64,000 bases of DNA from Diplonema japonicum (taxonomy: Eukaryota > Euglenozoa > Diplonemea > Diplonemida > Diplonemidae), in NCBI GenBank assembly GCA_964019335.1, contig OZ025667.1:418501-482500 (forward strand). Reading direction: 5' to 3'. Of this stretch, positions 51,268 through 61,026 are shown piece after piece. Each line of letters begins with the position of its first letter. The first letter of the stretch is position 1. The notes beneath the pieces were generated by a model, which searched no databases, had not been told where the DNA came from, and worked only from the letters and a program-made list of their open reading frames with translations. Made by a program: the position numbers and the translations under genes.

Positions 51268-52015
51268 AATTGTTCTTCTTCTTTTTTGCAGGCTGGGAAC
51301 TACTTGCCTCAATAGCGCGTTTCTTCTGTCTTTTCTTCCGTGCTTTCTCGTCCCTTTTCTCTTGTGCTTTTACGGACCTCCCCGACTTTCTGAACTTCGG
51401 CTGGACTTCCATATCAATATCGCCTTCCGCGTCACCGTCCTTTCCCTCGCCCTTGTCCTCTGTTGTTTGTTTCTCCTCTTTTGTAACCTTCTTCTTTAAT
51501 ATTCGTGACGGGTCATATGGATCGCCGGGTTGCAGCTCTGCTGGCTGTCTCGTGAGTCCATGTCGTGGGTCTTTTACACCTGGCGCACTTTTCCGCATGT
51601 TCGTTATGAGATGGCCTATGAAGCCTGGCTTTCTGCAGGTGTATGCGGTGTGACCTTCGGTGGCGCAGAGTGTGCAATGCTGAAGGCCATCTGACCACCA
51701 GTCCTTCTCACCTTCGTACTTCAGAGGTTTGCACGACAGGTGCGAGCAGGAGCCACATGTTGAACATAACGATATTTCGTTCCCATGGAATACGTCATCA
51801 GAAACTTCACTTCCATTGTACAAGTCTCCTAAACAGGCCCCTTCACGGTGCCGTCCCAAACAGGTCCAACAGCTCTCCGCTTTTTTCCTCGTCTCACACC
51901 TTGCATGACCCACCTCATGACACGACGTGCACACCCTGTTCGGGCAATCTCGTTTTACATGGCTGCCCCCACACAAATAGCACAGTGCACCATCGTCCGC
52001 TCGGAAGTACCTCAT
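51263..52015 (-). CDS. Zinc-knuckle (CCHC) protein, Air1/Air2-like
   Basis: 250 aa from AUG 52015, six bases after an AAACAG acceptor. Five closely spaced knuckles: CYLCGGSHVKRDC, CTSCHEVGHARC, CWTCLGRHREGAC, CSTCGSCSHLSC, CTLCATEGHTAYTC; the last is canonical CX2CX4HX4C and others are variants. Five knuckles in a row is the Air1/2 (ZCCHC7) pattern of the nuclear TRAMP RNA-surveillance complex. A Lys/Arg-rich tail ends in KKKKNNS, probably a nuclear signal. TRAMP membership is inference. Confidence 0.72.
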
Positions 52016-52096
52016 CTCAACCTGTTTAGTGCAGTGCGATGAAAAATATGAAATAAAACTGAAATACATATCAAAGGGAATTCGCTGTAAAGCAAC

Positions 52097-55000
52097 TTAA
52101 AACGTTTTTCGTTTTTCGCTCTTAGGATCTTTCATCCTCAGATCAACGAGTTTAACCTTTGGGTCAAGATCAGCATATTGCCGCAGGACGTTGCTCTTCA
52201 CGGGCTTCCTTACAGGCGGGAGCTGCGAACGGGGCTGTTTTTGAGGCAATGAAGGGTTTACTTCTTTATAAGGTTTCGCTTTCACTTTTGGCCTATGGGT
52301 GTGGGGGGGCAAATCCTTCACTGAGAAGCTTAAACAATGGCTGGACGGTGGTGGTTTGTTCAGGTATTCCTCAAAAAGGCACACCATATAATGTCCAGGG
52401 TCGAGAGGCGCCCTCAGTTGGTCCGTGAGCATCCCTCTAGGGAGTTTGGCTTTCCAGCCCCTGTACCGAGCAACTGGACTGCCGCCATCTTCAGAACGTG
52501 AGAATACGAGGAAGTGTGCATGTTCTCTTCTGGTGTGTGGATCTGGATACCGCCACATCACCGGAAGGCTCTCATTTGGGGCATAAGTTGTTTGGTTAGA
52601 TTTAAAGCACAGCTTGAAGGAGCTTGTCATCAAATATCGCTGTGACACCGCGTGCGTTAGTGCTGCAATTGAGCGCTTTGCGGCAAATCTTGTGTCATGC
52701 GGAACATCTGCGACACAAGCTGCCTCGTCCTCCACTTGTTTCGTTGGCTCTTCGGAGAGAAAAGTTTTCAAGCTTTTTCGACCTCGCACGTTATTCCTTT
52801 TGGCATCAAAAGCTTCGGTGACTCTGTTCAACCTATGGAAGTAGAATGTGGACTCCTCGGCAGTCCCCCATACTTTACTAATGCTGTAAGCAGCACTTAA
52901 TGTGTCCATGCGCTCTCTCAGTTTCAGAATTGCCACTTGTGACGGCAGCTCCTCTACTGTATTGATAATATCCCAGAAATCAATGAGCAGCCTCTTGTCA
53001 GTGCTTGAGAACTGCAGCGCGGTGACAGGGTCGCTGAACTCCGCTGTCAAAACACGTGCGACGTTTCTCTTCAGGAGCCACATCGTTGTCTTTGTGGAGG
53101 ACTCGCCGCTCCCAATCACCATCCTGCGTATGAGGCCCACCATGTCTTTGTCCCTCGAGGGCTGAACGAGTATGGTTGCCACCACGTTGAGGTCCAGGTC
53201 TTCGCAACCAGTAAGGAGCAATTGCAGTTCGCTACGGTAGCACTCGCCCGCCGCAAACAGGTGCTGCCGCCTCTCAGTTTCGTCAAGGCTTGTTTTTGCG
53301 AGCTTGACATGACAAGCTGCAAGAGGTCGCAGTGTGTGTATCAAGAACGGAGTTTTGGCTCCTATTTTCAGGAAAACGTAATCCTTCACTTGCTGGTGTA
53401 GAGCGAGATACTGGATGGGTTCAAAGTACGGACCTGCTTCTGCAAGGTACACCAATGCATAAAGAGCAGGACGCAAATCGGTGTCGCACCACTCACTTAG
53501 TGGTAGTTTAGAGTTGATAGTGTCGATGGTTCTCTTTAACCATGTGATGAATAGCTCCGCTGCTCTTCTGATATCTTGTTGGCTTTGTTGTAACGCGAGC
53601 TTTCCGTAACTAAACATCATGCTGCAGAATATACCACAGTTCCTTGGGAGAATCTTCTCCAACACGGGCAGCAACCTTGCCAGCAGTGACGGCTTTCGCC
53701 TCAGGGTTGCTAACTGCCACAACAGTCGTATATACTCAGGGTGTGTCTCTGACAGCTCGCTGCGCACCGTCCTGAGAGCATCAATGTACACATCCTCGTT
53801 CTTCCACTCTGCTTGCGACACAAGATCTGCGTAGTCAGACTTCAGCTCTGCCAGTCTCAAGCCTTTCCGGGCTCGCAGCTTGATAGCAGTTTCAAATACA
53901 TCATCTGATTCAACATGCATCGGAATGTGCTCCAGCACAGTCACTGCCATAGCACTCACAGCTTCAACATGCGGTAAGCTCCCCTCACCGAAATCTTCCC
54001 CCGCTTTCTCGACAACACTGCTCAGCAGTGTACCTGACTCGCGAACGCTTTCATGCTTTGCGAGCTTTCCAAGTGAAGTTGAATACCGCAGTATCTGCAA
54101 TGTGTTGCAGTTCGGGTTGTCTTTAGAATTCCCCCTAAGCTCAAGCGCTTTCTTCAGCGTGCTTGTTGCGTTGGGGTCACCCGTGGCAAGTTGTATCTGG
54201 ATCATCGCATCGTAAAAAGGGAGAAGCCTGCCCACCTGATCTGTGATAACACTTGGGCCTGTGCGCACCCCTGCCAAGGTAAGCCTCTTGCGTTGCGTAA
54301 TCCGTTTCATACAGCTCTGCAAGTCACCTTGCACAGCATAGACTCTAGGGGGAAGGTTCAGTGCAGGCACGACGCTCTTCGTACGTATTACTTCTGTGCA
54401 GTTAACACTAAGAGCGAGAGAAGGATCCCGAAAGAGTTTAATACACAGTAAAGCACACGCTCTTTTACGTAGTAGTAGGCTGTCCGTTGGTGATATGTGT
54501 TCCTCTACAACTTCCTTGCCCTTCATAGGCACATTATTAGGATCAAGGAGATTCAATGAATCACTGTTTTTTTTTATGTGAAGCAAATCTGACCTTTTAA
54601 AGGGTTTTGCACCAAATTTGTTCATCAGTTTCGGAGCAATGACTTCTTCCCAAAATGCGGTGTCGCTGTTGTTAAGACGACTCAAACCAGCGCCGAGGAA
54701 CTTTGCCAATAAGTCTATCGCAATGCTAGAGTACCTCTCAGAATGGTGCCTGCACCATAGTGGTATCTCCCCTTTGCGCTGCTGCTCTCTCACAGCTTCT
54801 TTAAGACATCTTGACGCCATCTCGACTCTGACAACATCAAGCTGCACTGATTCAGGGCCCAATGCAGCTTCAAGCACTGAGGCAACACGTCCCAGACACT
54901 TCATTCCCACCCCTGCAGTGTGCATAAAAGTGCGAAGCCCGTTTGGACTTATGTCGTTACTGTTTGCCCATTCCAAAGCTGACTGGTGGATGTTCACCGT

Positions 55001-56032
55001 AAAGAAGACAGACAAAGATGTGAGCAGCTCATCAGACCTCAGCTCAGCCTCAGGAGATTTACACCAAGCAGTGTGTGCATCAGAACTGAGTGGCACCTCA
55101 CTCATAGCCCACATGAACTCAGGTCGTATACGTTGTGTGATTACACCTGTCTTGAGGGCCATGCGTTTTGCCCGCCCAGCTAAGTTCTTTGCATCAACAA
55201 CAGGATCGTTTGATGGTGGTAAGTATCTCAACCCTTCTTGGAATTCCGACCAAAGGGAACACGGAAATAAACCTGATACTCGTCTGATATAAAGCCTGTC
55301 GTCAACAGGAGACTTATGGCATTCGATGGTGTGGCACCCACCAGAGACATCAGCACCTGAACACCCAGTCCGCAGGCCTAATTTCTCAGCAAGCAATCGA
55401 ATAAGCATACGCATCTCTTCTGTGCCCTGCAAGCACTCAGGAGGTGTTCCCACCACAACAGTGGCCTCATTTGTAGCACCATACACAAGTGTCTCATGAC
55501 CAAGGCCAACATCACACTCCACATGAAACACATGCCCTTGGAAGTAGATGAGACATGTTAGAGGCACATGGACATGTTCTACAGACACAGACACCACAGC
55601 TCGCAGAGACAACAGATCCATAGTACTGGTTTGTTCTGCAGCCATATGTGATCCAAAAGCCTGTACTCTCTGAGGGCTATTAATTGCAGTGAACCACATA
55701 CCCTTTTCTAACAGTCTGTCAGGAACACTTGACATGCACTCCTTGCTTGCCCACCTCCGATAAATATCAGGTATGTTGTTGACAGCAAGTGTGCTGAAGT
55801 CTGCAGCAACCTTTTCATCCCATCCTGTACCATCACCTACACACATTTGAAAAGCCTCATTGTATTGTCGAGCATCTTGACACCCAGGTGACCACCCCAA
55901 TGCAGGGTGAATATACTTGGGAAGGCACTCATCCCCAGTAAGTGGTATCCTGAAATCCTTAACCACTGAACTCAAGTCGCTCACATCAGATTGCATCAGT
56001 GCCACTTTTCTAAAAAGATTATTTTCAGACAT
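52097..56032 (-). CDS. Giant CLU-domain protein
   Basis: 1,311 aa from AUG 56032. Region ~230-560 matches the CLU (clustered mitochondria/TIF31) type: HTIECHKSPVDDRLYIRRVS, FPCSLW, IRPEFMWAMSEVPLSSDAH and LRTFMHTAGVGMKCLGRVAS. The middle (~600-1,120) is alpha-helical, TPR-like. The C-terminus (~1,200-1,290) is a beta-sandwich (NESLPVMWRYPDP; GHYMVCLFEEYL), SKICH-like. CLU proteins bind mRNAs for mitochondrial proteins and affect mitochondrial distribution. An out-of-frame AUG at 56043 sits directly at the presumed acceptor (TTACAG), giving a 15-codon upstream frame whose TGA overlaps the in-frame AUG of Met13. Confidence 0.72.
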   Translation of the reverse strand: MSENNLFRKVALMQSDVSDLSSVVKDFRIPLTGDECLPKYIHPALGWSPGCQDARQYNEAFQMCVGDGTGWDEKVAADFSTLAVNNIPDIYRRWASKECMSSVPDRLLEKGMWFTAINSPQRVQAFGSHMAAEQTSTMDLLSLRAVVSVSVEHVHVPLTCLIYFQGHVFHVECDVGLGHETLVYGATNEATVVVGTPPECLQGTEEMRMLIRLLAEKLGLRTGCSGADVSGGCHTIECHKSPVDDRLYIRRVSGLFPCSLWSEFQEGLRYLPPSNDPVVDAKNLAGRAKRMALKTGVITQRIRPEFMWAMSEVPLSSDAHTAWCKSPEAELRSDELLTSLSVFFTVNIHQSALEWANSNDISPNGLRTFMHTAGVGMKCLGRVASVLEAALGPESVQLDVVRVEMASRCLKEAVREQQRKGEIPLWCRHHSERYSSIAIDLLAKFLGAGLSRLNNSDTAFWEEVIAPKLMNKFGAKPFKRSDLLHIKKNSDSLNLLDPNNVPMKGKEVVEEHISPTDSLLLRKRACALLCIKLFRDPSLALSVNCTEVIRTKSVVPALNLPPRVYAVQGDLQSCMKRITQRKRLTLAGVRTGPSVITDQVGRLLPFYDAMIQIQLATGDPNATSTLKKALELRGNSKDNPNCNTLQILRYSTSLGKLAKHESVRESGTLLSSVVEKAGEDFGEGSLPHVEAVSAMAVTVLEHIPMHVESDDVFETAIKLRARKGLRLAELKSDYADLVSQAEWKNEDVYIDALRTVRSELSETHPEYIRLLWQLATLRRKPSLLARLLPVLEKILPRNCGIFCSMMFSYGKLALQQSQQDIRRAAELFITWLKRTIDTINSKLPLSEWCDTDLRPALYALVYLAEAGPYFEPIQYLALHQQVKDYVFLKIGAKTPFLIHTLRPLAACHVKLAKTSLDETERRQHLFAAGECYRSELQLLLTGCEDLDLNVVATILVQPSRDKDMVGLIRRMVIGSGESSTKTTMWLLKRNVARVLTAEFSDPVTALQFSSTDKRLLIDFWDIINTVEELPSQVAILKLRERMDTLSAAYSISKVWGTAEESTFYFHRLNRVTEAFDAKRNNVRGRKSLKTFLSEEPTKQVEDEAACVADVPHDTRFAAKRSIAALTHAVSQRYLMTSSFKLCFKSNQTTYAPNESLPVMWRYPDPHTRREHAHFLVFSRSEDGGSPVARYRGWKAKLPRGMLTDQLRAPLDPGHYMVCLFEEYLNKPPPSSHCLSFSVKDLPPHTHRPKVKAKPYKEVNPSLPQKQPRSQLPPVRKPVKSNVLRQYADLDPKVKLVDLRMKDPKSEKRKTF

Positions 56033-56039
56033 ATTGGGA

Positions 56040-56410
56040 CCATCTGTAAGTAGTGTAAACAAAAAGGGAAAGACAAATATATGAGTTAAAGGAGGCTGGT
56101 GTTGGTGGCACTCTGCACAAGAACTGTCTACTTGATTACAGGGGGTGTGCCACGGCCGAGTTGTAGCTTCTTCTGCATTCCACGTCGTGTCCTTAATGCG
56201 TGCAGTGTACAGCTCAACCCCAGCCGGTGCATCCCAGGTAACCAAGATTCTGCACTTGTGCAGTTTGCTGCCTGTTTGTCACCCTGAGCATCTGCATTAT
56301 GTTCTTCCATTTGGGCACTACCAGTGATGACCGACGAGGAGGTCAACAGCAAACAACACATCTGATGTTTTTCTTATATTTTCATGCTATCCCCACCACC
56401 AATACAATTG
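56040..56410 (-). repeat. Dispersed repeat family R1, copy A (5' flank of the CLU gene)
   Basis: Contains a signal-peptide-like frame starting at 56361 (MCCLLLTSSSVITGSAQ) and an overlapping frame (NAEEATTRPWHTPCNQ...). Copies: part inverted at about 57930-58080, direct fragments at about 62340-62430 and 62455-62635. Ends in a pyrimidine tract and AG, now the apparent trans-splice acceptor of the CLU gene. Confidence 0.7.
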
Positions 56411-56452
56411 TTGGAGAACTACCTTAGGGTACTACAATATATGAGTTCCACT

Positions 56453-56992
56453 TCATCCACACAATTTAGGTCTGGGAAATGGTGAGGGGCCTAGAAACCA
56501 GTACACAATGCAAGCAGTATAAAGAGCAACAGGTATGAAGTTGACCACTTTAGGTTTTTGAGCTGGAGGGTCATCATTGAGTAACTGCTCTGGTGCTGAT
56601 GATTTGTATTCACGTGAGACACGCAAAAACAAGTAAAAGGGCACTGTGACAGAAATGGCAACACTGAATGAAAGGATGAGGAAGGCAGTATAGGTGTAGA
56701 TTGAGAACCCCATTTGGAAAAAGTCATTACCCATCCATATAAGAATGGCAACTCCACAAAACAGTAAGTCGAAGGAGAAGCTAGAAGATGATGTTGATGC
56801 AAAGAGGTCACAGAAGAAGCTACCAGATGCATAGTAGTAGTACAGGTGTGTGCTAACATAGCCACCAATCCACATAAGAAGGTACATAGTCATCTTCAGC
56901 TTTCCCCAGAAGTCAACACCCACCAGGAATTCACATGGGTCACTAAACATTGGATCAACTCCAACACGCAATGAGTACCACTTTACTGCCAT
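56453..56992 (-). CDS. DUF2834-like multi-pass membrane protein
   Basis: 179 aa. Three or four membrane segments (MTMYLLMWIGGYVSTHLYYY; FSFDLLFCGVAILIWM; FLILSFSVAISVTVPFYLFL; FIPVALYTACIVYWFLG). The block SFFCDLFASTSSSSFSFDLL followed by an IWMG segment resembles DUF2834 (small bacterial and algal membrane proteins of unknown function). AUG 20 bases after a TAAGCAG acceptor. First gene of the minus-strand cluster, next to the strand-switch. Confidence 0.65.
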   Translation of the reverse strand: MAVKWYSLRVGVDPMFSDPCEFLVGVDFWGKLKMTMYLLMWIGGYVSTHLYYYYASGSFFCDLFASTSSSSFSFDLLFCGVAILIWMGNDFFQMGFSIYTYTAFLILSFSVAISVTVPFYLFLRVSREYKSSAPEQLLNDDPPAQKPKVVNFIPVALYTACIVYWFLGPSPFPRPKLCG

Positions 56993-57082
56993 TACTTTAT
57001 ATTGAGGGTTATCTGCTTATTGATTAGGTGTAAGAATGTGAAAACAAGACAATACCAATTAATAAATAATAACTATTGATTT

Positions 57083-57216
57083 ATGAAAAATAAAGTGGAC
57101 TTTATTTCCATGGCTGATAATCTGTCCCAAGGGGGTGATAACAAGGCAGCTGAAGCAATGCAGAAGCCTGAAGTAATAGTCCTGACTCATCCCAACAATC
57201 ACAACTACGTCTCAAA
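57083..57216 (+). pseudogene. Coding-like fragment cut by a CAGTGTTGG-starting repeat
   Basis: Plus-strand frame MADNLSQGGDNKAAEAMQKP followed by EVIVLTHPNNHNYVSKQ has good amino-acid composition, then stops making sense exactly where CAGTGTTGGTCCAGACCC and GGGACTC-type repeats begin. Probably the start of a mobile-element or gene ORF truncated by an insertion. Family not recognised. Confidence 0.4.
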
Positions 57217-57535
57217 GCAGTGTTGGTCCAGACCCTTGAGGGACTCAGGTGACTCCAAGGGACAGGACAGGAGTCCCCTGAAATTTTCAGGGGTCTGGAG
57301 GGGACTGGAGGGACTCAAGGGACTCAGGGGTCTGGGGGGGACTCTTGGGACCAAAAAATTTCTTTGTGTTTTTTGTGTCACAAAGGCCCAAATTTAGGCT
57401 GGGGCTTGCACTTTTTTGGTACTTTTGGTTTCAAAGGTTCAAAAAAAGAGGTCCTAGGTTTGGGTGGGATGTGAGGCAAGGCTCATACTACCTTGTTGTG
57501 ACTATGTATAAAAAAAAAAAAAAAAAAAAAAAAGA

Positions 57536-57572
57536 GACATTTAAGGGTACCTGTGGTATGTGACAGGATGCC
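57536..57572 (+). repeat. Dispersed ~38-bp repeat, copy 2 (of 44160-44198)
   Basis: Same orientation; preceded by a 24-A run here too. Confidence 0.6.
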
Positions 57573-57779
57573 TGAAGAGTCTCAATCTATCTTTTGATTG
57601 AACCTTTCTGTTGTGGTGTGGCCTTCAGCCCCTTGTTCACCCTCCTCAGTACCTTAGGTATGAAACCCTCAACCGAGTTGGTAAGGACACAATAGTTGTA
57701 CAGTTGTTTCTCAAGGATGTGGCAGGTTGCCAGGGAGGTGAATACCAGTCTAGAGGAGTAGCCCCTTATAGAGACTGGT

Positions 57780-57878
57780 GGTCTGAGGGGTCTGGCCCAC
57801 AAACCACCCCAACACTGCAAATTTTCGACACACATGATGTATGCAACACAGGGTGCACAACAGCACATGCATGGGGGT
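57780..57878 (-). repeat. Dispersed repeat R2, inverted relative to 62985-63160
   Basis: Shares in reverse complement GTTGTGCACCCTGTGTTGCA, GTCGAAAATT, CAGTGTTGGG and GGTTTGTGGGCCAGACC with the right copy, which carries an extra ~60 bp. About 80-85% identity by eye. Confidence 0.65.
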
Positions 57879-57929
57879 GCTGACTGTTGGTAAAATAAAA
57901 AAAAAAAAAAAACTTTTATCTTCTTTTTC

Positions 57930-58080
57930 AGGTGGTGGGGATAACATGAAAATATAAGAAAAACATCAGATGTGTTGTTCACTGTTGACCTCCTCATCTG
58001 TCATCACTGAGCAAACCACACAAGTGCAGAATCTTAGTTACCTGGGGCACCCTGGCTGGGGTTAAGCTGAACACCACAAT
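57930..58080 (+). repeat. Dispersed repeat R1, copy B (inverted, internally deleted)
   Basis: Reverse-complement copy of 56210-56410 (ATAAGAAAAACATCAGATGT; ACAAGTGCAGAATCTT) lacking ~55 bp of its middle. The frame found in copy A is destroyed. Confidence 0.7.
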
Positions 58081-58149
58081 GGCCTGTTTTCCATGAAGTA
58101 ATAGGGGGTTTCCATTAAATAATATGCCTTGGTAGGCCAATTTTTTCCT

Positions 58150-58300
58150 TGGTTCAGTTCCCAGTGGGGCTACTTTTTCCTCTCAGTTTGCTAATTTCCC
58201 CCCAGGTTCAGCTCAATTGGCCAACTTTTGCCTCAGCTCAGTTCCAAGTTGGACTACTTTTTCCTCCCAATTTGCCCACTTTTGGCTAGGCCTTGTTCCC
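58150..58300 (+). repeat. Imperfect ~85-bp tandem repeat (CAGTTCCxAGTxGGxCTAC)
   Basis: CAGTTCCCAGTGGGGCTACT near 58156 and CAGTTCCAAGTTGGACTACT near 58240 are both followed by TTTTCCTC and a TTTGC segment. Low-complexity, non-coding. Confidence 0.5.
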
Positions 58301-59092
58301 AGTTTCTGGGGTAACTCTTCTGTGGGTAAGGGTAACTTAGCAGCTTACCCAAGCTCCCCAAATGACTTCAAAATACCAAAGCAGCAGAAAAAAAGGAGCC
58401 AGTGGCCATGCCAGGTATGGGAAGGCCTGATTAGAGATGGTGACAGTGGCAATGCCAAGGAGGAAAACAACTTGTATTGTAACCTTTGTAACCCCTCTCT
58501 TGTTGTACCCCTTGTCACCCTGTTGTGCCCTTCATGGTGAAGTAATTTCAGAGTGTTATGAAATAAAACCACTTACCTACTGCCAAGTAATGCTTTACCA
58601 ACCTTGAGGTAATGGTAAAGTCATTACTTGTTGGTAAATAGCTTTTATTTCACTCTTCATCATTTTCTTCTCACTCACTAGGGGCCTCATTATTTAATGC
58701 GAAATGGCCATTATTTAACTAGTTAAAAAAAAAGAATAAATGTAACCCAAGGTAAAACTTGTAGATAAAGACCCTGCAAATGTGAGTTGCTCACCCCCCT
58801 ACCCAAAAGTGAGCAAAGTGTCTGTTAAAGAAAAGCAAGCCAGGATAGACTTGTGTACCCTTTTTTTGCTCCTCTTCACATTCACCCACCCAGGCCCCAC
58901 CCACCCCTACCCCTACCTGAGGCTAGGGAGGGAGAAAAAGAAAGGAGAGGGCTTGGCCAGCCAAAAAAAAAAGAGGTTTATTTAAAATAAAAAAAAAAAA
59001 TGAGATTTTGCAGTTAAATAATGGCCCTTCAGAGTGAAAAAATGGGTCTTGTCATAGAAAAAAATGCACCCAACCCCTTGAAAAATTTTTTT

Positions 59093-59275
59093 GGGGTGGG
59101 GGTATTTTGACTATTTTTGGTCATCTGAGGCCATTCCAGCCCTTAAAAGTGGGAATAAGTGCTTTTCTTCCCCTTTAAATGCCATGGAAAAATAACTACC
59201 CTGTATTACCTTAGGAAAATCCCCAAAAAGCTGACCTGTGTGAAAAAAAACAGCAGTGAAAGCAGGAAGAGTGAG
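59093..59275 (+). repeat. Inverted-repeat arm R3, left
   Basis: GGGGTGGGGGTATTTTGACT to the CAGTGAAAGCAG region; reverse complement at 60168-60349, more than 90% identical by eye, both with the 8-A run in CACACAGGTCAG's complement. Arms flank 59276-60167. Confidence 0.85.
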
Positions 59276-59489
59276 TGACAATTCAATTAGGTAACCACAG
59301 CTGGGAGACCTACCTAGACCTATTAAAAACACCTTAAAAACCCATTTCTGCAAACCAAAAAGTTCAGAAAGGTGTTTAGGTGGAATACACATCTCTAAAC
59401 TATATTCTGAAGTAAAAAGTAAGTAAAAATCCAAAAATTTCAGGGGGGCAACTCATTCTCATAACAACACTGGGAGGGTAAAAAAATAA

Positions 59490-60160
59490 CTTTTTTTGAA
59501 CACCCAATTTGGTCCTGAAAATGGAATTCTGAACAGCAATCACATTGGCGGCCTCCCAGTTGTCCCTGCTGCCCCTCTCTAGGGCCTGCAGGTGGATGAT
59601 GGCTTGCTCAGTGAGGCAGACAAGTTGAGTTTCATTGATTGAGCTCCACTGGGTCTTGACAGCCAATGGCCATTACGATCTCCTGCAGGTCCTTGACCCA
59701 CATGCCTGCCTCCCAAGCATGGGGCCCAATGGTCAGATGCCTGTACTGCATGGTGATGTTGGCCACCACCATGGGGTGCTTGCCCGGCTCTAACCACACC
59801 CACTTCAATGGCTCTAAGGCTTGCAGACCCCATAGTGGTGGGGAGTCTGCTGAGTGTCAGGGTTGTCCTGTGGTGAGTCATCAGCACTTGGCTTGTTGCC
59901 CTCCGAGTCTGTGGAAGACTGTGAGGCTAGGTGTCTGTGCCTTCTGTTGTGGATTCTGGGGAGGTTGACCCTAGTCATACCCTCAGTGCTTGGCCCTTGA
60001 TCAGCTCAGTTGGCTGAGAGTTCCAGCTGATGTCCCAACCCAAGGTGTGAACTCTCCACCTGGTCCCTAACCGTGGGGAGCAGCTTAGAGATGGCCCTTT
60101 GAACAGCCTGCTCAACAAGCCAGTCAACCCTGGTTCTCTTAGGGGTTGCCTCACTCCAGC
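59490..60160 (-). pseudogene. Decayed coding sequence inside the R3 inverted repeat
   Basis: Three minus-strand frames in succession have protein-like composition but are separated by stops and shifts: VDWLVEQAVQRAISKLLPTV, then a Ser/Asp/Gln-rich stretch, then KWVWLEPGKHPMVVANITMQ followed by HAWEAGMWVKDLQEI, then TQLVCLTEQAIIHLQALERG. Likely the remains of one mobile-element protein. Not assigned to a family. Confidence 0.45.
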
Positions 60161-60167
60161 CTGGCAT

Positions 60168-60349
60168 CACTCTTCACTGCTTTCACTGCTGTTTTTTTTC
60201 ACACAGGTCAGCTTTTTGGGGATTTTCCTAAGGTAATACAGGGTAGCTATTTCACCATGGCATTTAAAGGGGAAGTAAGGCACTTATTCCCACTTTTAAG
60301 GGCTGGAATGGCCTCAGATGGCCAAAAATAGTCAAAATACCCCCACCCC
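60168..60349 (-). repeat. Inverted-repeat arm R3, right
   Basis: Partner of 59093-59275. Confidence 0.85.
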
Positions 60350-60350
60350 A

Positions 60351-60420
60351 CAGTGTTGTTACAGGAAAAAACCCAGGGGGGTGGGGGGGCAGGGCAGTGT
60401 TGTTACGGGAAAAAACCTGG
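60351..60420 (+). repeat. Two tandem CAGTGTTGTTAC termini
   Basis: CAGTGTTGTTACAGGAAAA (60351) and CAGTGTTGTTACGGGAAAA (60395) 44 bp apart, same direction. The same terminus recurs at 62629 and 62644 (direct) and reversed at 59455-59472 and 61861-61876. Looks like the end of a transposon family (hAT-like CAGTG start). Confidence 0.55.
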
Positions 60421-61026
60421 GGGTGTGGTCACCTAATCGAATTTTTTTTCTCTTCAAGGAATCAACTTTCTTCCAAAAATTTAAGATTCATATCATTCTA
60501 GCACCTTATAACTCACTTTTCAGGAAACACACAATTTCACACACATTTATTCTTTAGTTTTTTTCTGAACCTATTTAATTTTTAAACCTAATAAAGAGTA
60601 AATCTCCTAATCAAAACTTTTTAGTCCCAGTGTTGCCAAAATGGGTTGAAAATTAAAGTACCCAGCTGTGGTTACTTAATCAAAAAAGAATTTAATAGCC
60701 CATTTAACCTATGTATTCAAACCTTTTACCTCTTACTTGCTTTTTTTTTTTTCTTGGAATTTATTTCACTTTTTTGGTTCTTTGCCCAGCAATAGCAGTT
60801 GGTCTTTCTTCTTGGCTGCAATCTCCTTCACCTCCAGTGCTTTGCCAACAATAGCAGTGTGTCAGTGGTGGCACCTTCTTCACCTCAATCCTGGGACCTT
60901 TCAACCCTAATATTGCCAGCCATGCCCCCATTCCACCCAAGGTAGGCTATCAGGTAGTCTTTTCTGACAGATTTTCTGGTTCTATTGGGGTGTTTTGTTG
61001 GGTTAGGTTATTTTTTAAAACAACCT

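Larger units (their letters stand above)
59093..60349. mobile_element. Foldback/TIR-type element (R3) with ~183-bp inverted ends
   Basis: Arms 59093-59275 and 60168-60349 plus the decayed interior frame form a 1.26-kb unit. Immediately right of it (60351) begins a CAGTGTTGTTACAGG terminus of another family. No target-site duplication could be defined. Confidence 0.55.

Noticed and set aside
51166-51312. N-terminal extension of JBP1 with a polylysine run
   Set aside because: The extension is only the A-run read in frame and lies upstream of the trans-splice acceptor.
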